This document shows, in pieces, positions 57,805-64,000 of a stretch of DNA of 64,000 nucleotides (positions within the stretch are counted from its first letter, which is position 1; the number at the start of each line of letters is the position of its first letter). Source of the stretch: Actinomycetes bacterium. Its GTDB lineage: Bacteria > Actinomycetota > Actinomycetes > Mycobacteriales > Mycobacteriaceae. The notes beneath the pieces are model-generated. The model worked only from the letters and a program-made list of their open reading frames with translations, did not search any database and was not told the DNA's origin. The stretch lies in assembly GCA_022601135.1 (NCBI GenBank), contig JAHZJB010000142.1, positions 28,109 to 92,108 on the forward strand, read 5' to 3'. A program made the position numbers and the translations under genes.

Positions 57805-58686
57805 ATGGAGACCCCGCGGCTGCTCTTCGTCCATGCCCATCCGGACGACGAGACCCTCACCACGGGGGCGACGATCGCGCACTATGCGGCTCGCGGCGCG
57901 CAGGTGCAGGTCATCACCTGCACCCTCGGCGAAGAGGGGGAGGTCATCGGCGAGCGCTGGGCGCAGCTCGGTGCCGGCGGTGCCGACCAGCTGGGCGGAT
58001 ACCGCATTGGCGAGCTGACCGCGGCGCTGGCCGCGCTCGGCGTGGACCGCCCGCGATTTCTCGGCGGCCCCGGCCGCTGGCGCGACTCGGGGATGGCTGG
58101 TACGCCGGCGCGACACCACCAGCAGCGCTTCATCGACGGCGACTTCGACCAGCAGGTGGACGCGCTGGACGCGGTGATCGCCGAGCTACGCCCCCACGTC
58201 GTGGTGACCTACGACCCGACCGGTGGCTATGGACACCCCGACCACGTCCGCGCCCACCGCGTGACGACGGCGGCGGTCGAGGCGGCCAGCTGGCGCGTGC
58301 CCAAGCTGTACTGGACCGTGACGTCGGCGTCGGCCATGGTCCTCGGGCTGGCCGCGTTGACCGACGTCCCCGAGCGGTGGACCCGGATCACCGAGGAGCA
58401 GCTTGGCTCCGGGGTGCGGGGCCTGCACGGCCTTCATGGCTTCGGCGACGATGAGATCGACGCGGCTCTGGAACTCTCCGATCAGCTGCCCGCGAAGGTG
58501 GAAGCACTGCGGGCACACCAAACCCAGATAAGCGTGTCCGGCGATGGTCGGGCCTTCGCTCTGTCCAACAACCTCGCCTTGCCGGTCGAGGCCCGCGAGT
58601 ACTACGTCCTGGCCGCCGGCAAGGCCGGCGAGCGCGACGGTCGCGGCTGGGAGACCGATCTGCTGGCCGGGCTGACCGTGGGTTGA
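57805..58686 (+). CDS. mshB: MshB, GlcNAc-inositol deacetylase of mycothiol synthesis
   Basis: A 293-residue zinc hydrolase of the LmbE/PIG-L family. The metal-binding AHPDDE is near residue 13, and [11 protein letters not shown] supplies the third ligand. MshB removes the acetyl group from GlcNAc-Ins, an early step of mycothiol synthesis. ATG 57805 is 61 bases after the lpqW stop. The Rv1167c-Rv1169c genes (TetR, PPE17, PE11) found between lpqW and mshB in M. tuberculosis are absent here. Confidence 0.95.
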   Translation: METPRLLFVHAHPDDETLTTGATIAHYAARGAQVQVITCTLGEEGEVIGERWAQLGAGGADQLGGYRIGELTAALAALGVDRPRFLGGPGRWRDSGMAGTPARHHQQRFIDGDFDQQVDALDAVIAELRPHVVVTYDPTGGYGHPDHVRAHRVTTAAVEAASWRVPKLYWTVTSASAMVLGLAALTDVPERWTRITEEQLGSGVRGLHGLHGFGDDEIDAALELSDQLPAKVEALRAHQTQISVSGDGRAFALSNNLALPVEAREYYVLAAGKAGERDGRGWETDLLAGLTVG

Positions 58687-58690
58687 TGGG

Positions 58691-59161
58691 GTGCGAGCGG
58701 GTAAACTTCCGGACACCGACTGCGCACGGAGGGAAAACCTGACAGGTTCGTCCGCGCCGGTTTCAGACCGGCTCCATCTCGCGGTCCTGGTGCTGCTCGC
58801 CGTCGATGGGGTGTTGTCGGCCCTGATGGCGGTCTTCTTCCTACCGACGCGGATCGGTTCGGTACCGCTACCGGTGAGTGCACTGCTCAGCGGCGTGCTC
58901 AACGCGCTGTTGGTCTGGGTGGCGTTGCAGTGGACGTCCAGCCCTCGCCTCGCGGCGCTGCCACTGTGGACTTGGCTACTGACAGTCGTGGTGTTCACCA
59001 TTGGCGGTCCCGGCGACGACATCGTGTTCGGCGGGAGGGGGATTACGGAGTTCGCGCCGTTGCTCCTGATCGCGCTGGGTGCACTGCCCGCGGCATGGGT
59101 GATCATGCGGCGGGCACCGCAGACGATTGCTGGGGCGGACTCCCGTACCGGTGTCCGGTGA
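58691..59161 (+). CDS. Conserved mycobacterial membrane protein (Rv1171-like)
   Basis: A 156-residue protein with four predicted transmembrane helices between about residues 28 and 142 and a conserved [13 protein letters not shown] loop. It sits four bases after mshB and overlaps fbiC (GTGA), as Rv1171 does in M. tuberculosis. No function is known; its position suggests coupling to one of the cofactor pathways. Confidence 0.83.
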   Translation: MRAGKLPDTDCARRENLTGSSAPVSDRLHLAVLVLLAVDGVLSALMAVFFLPTRIGSVPLPVSALLSGVLNALLVWVALQWTSSPRLAALPLWTWLLTVVVFTIGGPGDDIVFGGRGITEFAPLLLIALGALPAAWVIMRRAPQTIAGADSRTGVR

Positions 59162-61746
59162 CTACTGTGACCAGTATGTCAGCCGCATCCAGTCCGGCCG
59201 CCCTGCGACGGGTTGTGCGCCGGGCGCGTGACGGCGTGTCGCTCAACGTCGACGAAGCGGCGATCGCCTTGACCGCGCGCGGGGACGCATTGGTCGACCT
59301 GTGTGCCAGCGCCGCGCGGGTGCGGGACGCCGGACTGCGGGCCGCGGGCCGCCGTGGCCCCGCCGGCCGGCTACCGGTCAGCTACTCGCGGAAGGTGTTC
59401 ATCCCGGTCACCCACCTCTGCCGTGATACCTGCCATTACTGCACCTTTGTGACCGTGCCGGGCCGGCTCCGGGCCCAGGGCAAGGGCATGTACATGGAGC
59501 CCGACGAGATCCTCCGTGTGGCCCGAAGCGGGGCCGAATCCGGTTGCAAGGAGGCATTATTCACCCTCGGTGATCGGCCGGAGACACGGTGGGACGAGGC
59601 CCGCCGATGGTTGGACGCACGCGGATACGACTCGACGTTGGCCTACGTGCGGGCGATGGCGATCCTTGTGCTCGAGGAGACGGGGCTGCTTCCGCACCTG
59701 AACCCGGGCGTGCTGAGCTGGTCGGAGCTATCGCTGCTCAAGCCGGTGGCACCGTCGATGGGCATGATGCTCGAGACGGCGTCACGGCGCCTGTATGAGA
59801 CCCGCGGGGCCGCGCACTACGGCAGCCCCGACAAGGATCCCGAGGTGCGGCTGCGCACGCTGGACGATGCAGGCCGGCTGTCCATCCCGTTCACCACCGG
59901 GTTGCTGGTGGGTATCGGCGAAACAGTCACCGAGCGCGCCGAGACCATCCACGCTATTCGCCGGTCCCACAAGGAGTTCGGGCACGTCCAGGAAGTGATC
60001 GTGCAGAACTTCCGCGCCAAGGAGCACACGGTGATGGCGTCGGTGCCGGACGCCGGCCTGGACGAATTCCGTGCGACGCTCGCCGTCACCCGCCTGGTGA
60101 TGGGCCCCAAGATGCGCATCCAGGCTCCACCTAACCTGGTCTCACCGACGGAGTGTCTGGCGCTGCTCGGGGCAGGGGTGGACGACTGGGGCGGTGTGTC
60201 TCCGCTGACGCCCGACCACGTCAACCCCGAGCGGCCCTGGCCCGCACTGGACGAGCTGGCCGCAGTGACGGCCGAGGCGGGTTATGACCTGGTCCAGCGA
60301 TTGACGGCGCAGCCACAGTATGTGCAGGCCCATGCCGGCTGGATCGACCCTCGGGTGCACGGGCACGTCGATGCCCTCGCCGATCCCGACACCGGGTATG
60401 CCCTGGACATCAACCCGCAGGGCAGGCCCTGGCAGGAGCCGGACGAGACGACGGAGTCGTTGGGACGCACCGACCTGCACGCGGCCATCGACGCGCAGGG
60501 CAGGCTCACCGAAACGCGCAGCGATCTGGGCAGTGCCTTCGGCGACTGGGGGTCGGTCCGGGAGAAGGTGCGTGAGCTCGCCGCGCGCGCACCCGAACAC
60601 CTCGGCGCCGACGTGCTGGCCGCACTGCGTTCCGCTGAGCGGGATCCGGCTGGATGCAGTGACGACGAATACCTGGCGCTGGCGACCGCTGACGGTCCTG
60701 CAATGGATGCCGTTGCTGCACTGGCTGATTCGCTGCGCCGTGACACTGTTGGCGAGGACGTGACGTTCGTCGTCAACCGCAACATCAACTTCACCAACAT
60801 CTGTTACACGGGCTGCCGTTTTTGTGCGTTCGCCCAACGCAAGGGCGATGCGGATGCTTTCTCGCTGTCGACCGGTGAGGTCGCCGATCGCGCGTGGGAG
60901 GCGCACGTCGCCGGCGCTACCGAGGTGTGTATGCAGGGAGGAATCGACCCCGAGTTGCCGGTCACCGGGTACGCCGATCTGGTCCGTGCGGTCAAGGCGC
61001 GGGTGCCGTCTATGCATGTGCACGCGTTTAGCCCGATGGAGATCATCAACGGGGTCACCAAGAGCGGCATGAGTATCCGGGAGTGGCTGACCACCCTGCG
61101 GGAGGCCGGGTTGGGCACCATTCCCGGGACCGCCGCCGAGATTCTCGATGACGAGGTGCGCTGGGTGCTGACCAAGGGCAAGTTGCCGACCTCATTGTGG
61201 ATCGAGGTGGTCAGCACCGCGCACGAGGTGGGCCTGCGTTCGAGCTCGACAATGATGTACGGTCACGTCGATCAGCCCCGGCACTGGGTCGGACACCTGC
61301 GGGTTCTGCGTGAGATCCAAGACCGCACAGGGGGTTTCACCGAGTTCGTGCCGCTGCCCTTCGTGCATCAATCCTCGCCCCTGTACCTGGCCGGCGGAGC
61401 GCGGCCAGGCCCCACCCACCGTGACAACCGGGCGGTGCACGCACTGGCGCGAATCATGTTGCACGGCAGGATTTCCAACATCCAGACCAGCTGGGTGAAG
61501 CTCGGCGCCGAGCGCACCCAGGTGATGCTCAACGGCGGTGCCAACGATCTCGGCGGCACCCTGATGGAGGAGACCATCTCGAGGATGGCGGGCTCGGAAT
61601 TCGGCTCCTACAAGAGCGTGGGAGACCTGGTCGCTATCGCTGCGGGCATCGGCCGTCCAGCCCGGCAGCGCACCACCACGTACACTCCTCTTCCCGGCGA
61701 GCGCGCGTGTCTGCACGCCGACGTGCCGCGGGTTGCGTGCAACTGA
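59158..61746 (+). CDS. fbiC: FbiC, 7,8-didemethyl-8-hydroxy-5-deazariboflavin (FO) synthase
   Basis: An 862-residue fusion of two radical-SAM enzymes, CofH-like and CofG-like, which together build the FO core of cofactor F420 from tyrosine and a flavin precursor. Each half has its CX3CX2C cluster motif: CRDTCHYC (about residue 97) and CYTGCRFC (about 550). The sequence follows my memory of M. tuberculosis FbiC almost throughout. The GTG 59158 start overlaps the previous gene; ATG 59176 is an in-frame alternative. Confidence 0.96.
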   Translation: MTTVTSMSAASSPAALRRVVRRARDGVSLNVDEAAIALTARGDALVDLCASAARVRDAGLRAAGRRGPAGRLPVSYSRKVFIPVTHLCRDTCHYCTFVTVPGRLRAQGKGMYMEPDEILRVARSGAESGCKEALFTLGDRPETRWDEARRWLDARGYDSTLAYVRAMAILVLEETGLLPHLNPGVLSWSELSLLKPVAPSMGMMLETASRRLYETRGAAHYGSPDKDPEVRLRTLDDAGRLSIPFTTGLLVGIGETVTERAETIHAIRRSHKEFGHVQEVIVQNFRAKEHTVMASVPDAGLDEFRATLAVTRLVMGPKMRIQAPPNLVSPTECLALLGAGVDDWGGVSPLTPDHVNPERPWPALDELAAVTAEAGYDLVQRLTAQPQYVQAHAGWIDPRVHGHVDALADPDTGYALDINPQGRPWQEPDETTESLGRTDLHAAIDAQGRLTETRSDLGSAFGDWGSVREKVRELAARAPEHLGADVLAALRSAERDPAGCSDDEYLALATADGPAMDAVAALADSLRRDTVGEDVTFVVNRNINFTNICYTGCRFCAFAQRKGDADAFSLSTGEVADRAWEAHVAGATEVCMQGGIDPELPVTGYADLVRAVKARVPSMHVHAFSPMEIINGVTKSGMSIREWLTTLREAGLGTIPGTAAEILDDEVRWVLTKGKLPTSLWIEVVSTAHEVGLRSSSTMMYGHVDQPRHWVGHLRVLREIQDRTGGFTEFVPLPFVHQSSPLYLAGGARPGPTHRDNRAVHALARIMLHGRISNIQTSWVKLGAERTQVMLNGGANDLGGTLMEETISRMAGSEFGSYKSVGDLVAIAAGIGRPARQRTTTYTPLPGERACLHADVPRVACN

Positions 61747-61768
61747 GCGCCCTCGCCGATGGCGACGG

Positions 61769-64000
61769 CTACACCGGGTATTCGTCGGGTGCCGCATAAA
61801 AGCCGTTGGGCCACGTCTCTGGTTCGTAGGTGTCTGCTGGTGCATACGTGGGTGTGATGCGCACCCAATCGATATCGAGGTAGGCGGTGTCGAAGTTCGG
61901 GTCGCCGGCCCACCCGACGTGATCGCGGTATGCCGATGCGGGGAACCAGATTCCGACCCAGAAGCGGGATGCGCGGTGGGGGACGTTGTCTTGGCCGAAA
62001 GACTCGCCGGTGTAGCGGGCCACCTCGACGTTGTCGACGAACCATGCGACGAAGGGGTCGCGGCCGTCGCCGCCGGCGTGCCATTCATAGGCGTAGGTGT
62101 GGAACTCGCCGTCGGCGACAAGTTCGCCGATGTCAGGACGCAGAGACACGTTGCCGCCCTCGCCGCCGAATTTGCCCCCCCATGTGTTGGCCCGGGCGTA
62201 GTCGAAGCTGACCGGGTCATTGGGTGTGCCGTCGTCGCGTGCGGTCGGGAATTCCCAGTCGATTTCGGAATTTCGGATGCGGTTGGGTTCTGTCCAGTAT
62301 TCCGGCTGCGCGGGATGGTATTCGATGTAGTGATAGCTCCAGAAGGCGCTCGCCGCTCCCAACGTTTGCGGTACCCGGGCGCGCACCTCGTAGCGTCCCG
62401 AGGCGTAGTAGTCGCGGGTGACTATCGTGGCGCCGACGCGGGTGGTGCGGTCGCCGTGACCCACGACGTCGCCGGTGTACTGGTCGCCGTGGGCGGCGAG
62501 TCGCACGATGCCGTCGATAACTTCGACGTTGGCGGGGACGACGCCGCCGTTGTCCCCGCCCCAGGCTTTGTCCGCGATGAGCCAGCGCTCGGGATCGATA
62601 CCGTTGGTGAAGTCGTCGAAGAGTTCCGGCTGCGGGCTGGGGTAGGGGTCAGGGGTGTCGAGCCACTCGTGCCCATTGGCGATCAGAGAAATATCGTCAA
62701 CGTAGAGGGCGGCGTCGTCGCCGCGCCAGTTCTCGGCAGCGACTTTGACCGATACCCAGTGATCCGGAGTAGTGAAAGCGATGTCGACCGGCTGCCAGGT
62801 TGTGTTGGTGATGAGCTGCCACGCGTGCAGGGACCCGTCCGGGCTGGCCACCGTGATGGTGGCGTCGCCGGCGTCCACCCGAGCTCGCGCTGTGAGCACG
62901 TAGTCGCTGTTGGGTGCCAGCAGCATCGGCAGGTCCTGGGCGATCCGCCCGGTTTGCTCCGGAGTGGACACGATGCGCATGGTGCCATCGGATTGGCGCG
63001 CTGCCTGGTCGAGTACCCAGCCGGCGGTATCGGGGGTGAACTGCCCGTTGCTGACCAGGTTTTCGCCGGCACCGGGCAGACTCACCAACGGTGGTGGCGA
63101 CGCGCCGGGGGCGTTGGGATCGACCACTGGTGGCTCGAGAACTCCTTCGACGAACCGGACCTCGGCGACGGTCACAACGCCTGCCGGGGCGTTGCGGCCG
63201 GCGGCGACGAAGACCGTGACTTCGGTCGACTCGGCGCCGGTGTAGACCGTCAGACGCCGTTGGGCCAGGGTTGCCGACTGTCCCGCCCCGGTCTTGTCGA
63301 GTTGGGGTCCGTCGATGACACCCCACACCCCCCACACATCGCTGGGTACCGAGCCGCTGGTGCGCATTGTGAGGGCCAACGTGTACAACGTCTGTGGTTT
63401 CAGGTTGGTGATTCGTTGGGAAATCCGAGCATCGGCGGTCTCGGTTGCCGCCAGTCGCGCTACGGCGCCACTGCCACTGTCGAGGCTGGAGACATCCCCG
63501 GATTGTTGCCAGCCGCTCAAGCCCTCGCTGAAAGTCGGATTCTGTAAAAGATTCTGGCCCGCGGGCGGTTGGGGTTCGGGTGCTGGTGCAGGTGGTTCGG
63601 GTTCCGGCTCGGGTGCGGGCGGTTCCGGCTCAGGTTCGGGTTCTGGTGCGGGTGGTTCGGGTTCGGGTTCGGGTTCGGGTTCGGGTGCGGGTGCGGGTGC
63701 GGGTGCGGGTGGTTCGGGTTCGGGTTCCGGCTCGGGTTCGGGTTCTGGTGCGGGTGGTTGGGGTGCGGGTGCGGGTGCGGGTGGTTCGGGTTCCGGCTCG
63801 GGTTCGGGTTCTGGTGCGGGTGGTTGGGGTTCCGGTTCCGGTTCGGGTTCCGGTTCTGGTGCGGGTGCCGGGGGTTCCGGCTGCGGTGCGGCGCCGACAT
63901 GGACGGTGACCGTGCTGGTCGCGGTATGCCCGTCACTGCCGAGGAGGCCGAAGGTCAGCATGTGCAGCAGACCCGAGATTCCGTGAATGTGGAAACCACC
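61769..64000 (-). CDS. Modular GH16-family glycoside hydrolase, 5' end outside the window
   Basis: At least 744 residues; the frame is open to the window edge. In order from the edge: the end of a cadherin/Ig-like repeat (FGLLGSDGHTATSTVTVHVG), a Pro-Glu-rich linker of about 120 residues, two carbohydrate-binding modules of the CBM4/9 type (each begins with NLLQNPTF or NLVSNGQF), and a GH16-type catalytic domain with the active-site SEIDWEFP (ExDxxE-type). GH16 enzymes cut beta-glucans, agar or related polysaccharides. It is presumably secreted; the signal is not seen. Confidence 0.85.
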   Translation of the reverse strand, partial: GGFHIHGISGLLHMLTFGLLGSDGHTATSTVTVHVGAAPQPEPPAPAPEPEPEPEPEPQPPAPEPEPEPEPEPPAPAPAPQPPAPEPEPEPEPEPEPPAPAPAPAPEPEPEPEPEPPAPEPEPEPEPPAPEPEPEPPAPAPEPQPPAGQNLLQNPTFSEGLSGWQQSGDVSSLDSGSGAVARLAATETADARISQRITNLKPQTLYTLALTMRTSGSVPSDVWGVWGVIDGPQLDKTGAGQSATLAQRRLTVYTGAESTEVTVFVAAGRNAPAGVVTVAEVRFVEGVLEPPVVDPNAPGASPPPLVSLPGAGENLVSNGQFTPDTAGWVLDQAARQSDGTMRIVSTPEQTGRIAQDLPMLLAPNSDYVLTARARVDAGDATITVASPDGSLHAWQLITNTTWQPVDIAFTTPDHWVSVKVAAENWRGDDAALYVDDISLIANGHEWLDTPDPYPSPQPELFDDFTNGIDPERWLIADKAWGGDNGGVVPANVEVIDGIVRLAAHGDQYTGDVVGHGDRTTRVGATIVTRDYYASGRYEVRARVPQTLGAASAFWSYHYIEYHPAQPEYWTEPNRIRNSEIDWEFPTARDDGTPNDPVSFDYARANTWGGKFGGEGGNVSLRPDIGELVADGEFHTYAYEWHAGGDGRDPFVAWFVDNVEVARYTGESFGQDNVPHRASRFWVGIWFPASAYRDHVGWAGDPNFDTAYLDIDWVRITPTYAPADTYEPETWPNGFYAAPDEYPV
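63560..63890 (-). repeat. Tandem low-complexity repeat coding for Pro-Glu and Pro-Ala
   Basis: About 330 bases are made of GGTTCG, GGTTCC and GGTGCG hexamers (plus-strand view), encoding (PE)n blocks broken by PPAP. It acts as a stiff linker between the upstream repeat domain and the carbohydrate-binding modules. Copy number may be unstable or collapsed in short-read assemblies. Confidence 0.8.

Noticed and set aside
63560..63890. CRISPR-like or satellite array
   Set aside because: The repeats are in-frame hexamers coding for a protein linker, with no spacers or conserved 24-37 base repeats.
63294..63986. Plus-strand frame with long Gly-Ser-Gly repeats
   Set aside because: It resembles a Gly-rich PE_PGRS-like protein but is only the antisense reading of the Pro-Glu linker of the GH16 gene; the minus frame contains the catalytic and binding domains.

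Overview
The window is about 64 kb of high-GC DNA from a mycobacterium, most likely an environmental Mycolicibacterium-type species. The evidence is an mce operon, mycothiol (mshB), F420 (fbiC) and PIM/LAM (pimE, lpqW) genes, a REP13E12-type gene and an MmpL transporter. About 27 kb (20.9-24.7 kb and 36.7-61.7 kb) keeps the gene order I remember for M. tuberculosis Rv1142c-Rv1173, with accessory blocks inserted. I could not run a search, so species and paralogue numbers are not assigned.

Layout. 1-9.5 kb: the 3' end of a yrbEB gene, mceA-F and two Mce-associated membrane proteins, tightly overlapping (a lipid importer). 9.6-14.3 kb: a WS/DGAT-like acyltransferase, a carotenoid cleavage oxygenase and a DUF3556 membrane protein, all on the same strand as the importer. 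14.4-17.3 kb: a FadR-type regulator divergent from a thiolase/enoyl-CoA hydratase pair. 17.4-20.8 kb: a FAS1 secreted protein, a gamma-carbonic-anhydrase-like protein, an NAD(P)-binding protein and a CPBP protease. 20.9-24.7 kb: acyl-CoA metabolism (enoyl-CoA hydratase, mcr, SDR, nitronate monooxygenase-like). 25.2-28.5 kb: a GT2/GT-C membrane glycosyltransferase pair.

28.5-36.3 kb is an accessory oxidation island: TetR, P450, 3Fe-4S ferredoxin, GMC alcohol oxidase, aldehyde dehydrogenase and a PucR regulator. It looks like a pathway oxidising a hydrophobic substrate from C-H to alcohol, aldehyde and acid. An IS1380-type transposase scar follows it. 36.7-42.3 kb: MmpL transporter, Sir2 deacylase, GntR, methyltransferase, DUF1697, F420/PPOX protein, DUF5302. 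42.4-45.6 kb: an inserted block with a 13E12 gene under an apparent dual LexA/PafBC promoter, a dehydrogenase remnant, TetR and a SnoaL-like protein. 45.7-61.7 kb: HhH-GPD glycosylase, a serine recombinase without its catalytic serine, DUF1059, two Ala/Pro-rich secreted proteins, pimE, phhB, mutT2, a BCCT transporter, typA, lpqW, mshB, a membrane protein and fbiC. The narGHJI genes and the PE/PPE genes that M. tuberculosis carries here are absent. 61.8-64 kb: the C-terminal part of a modular GH16 glycosidase with a long Pro-Glu repeat, cut by the window edge.

Functional links: PimE and LpqW act on the same branch point of mannolipid synthesis. FbiC makes the F420 precursor that the PPOX protein may use. 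Several divergent promoters carry clear palindromes that are probable operators for the adjacent TetR or GntR regulators.
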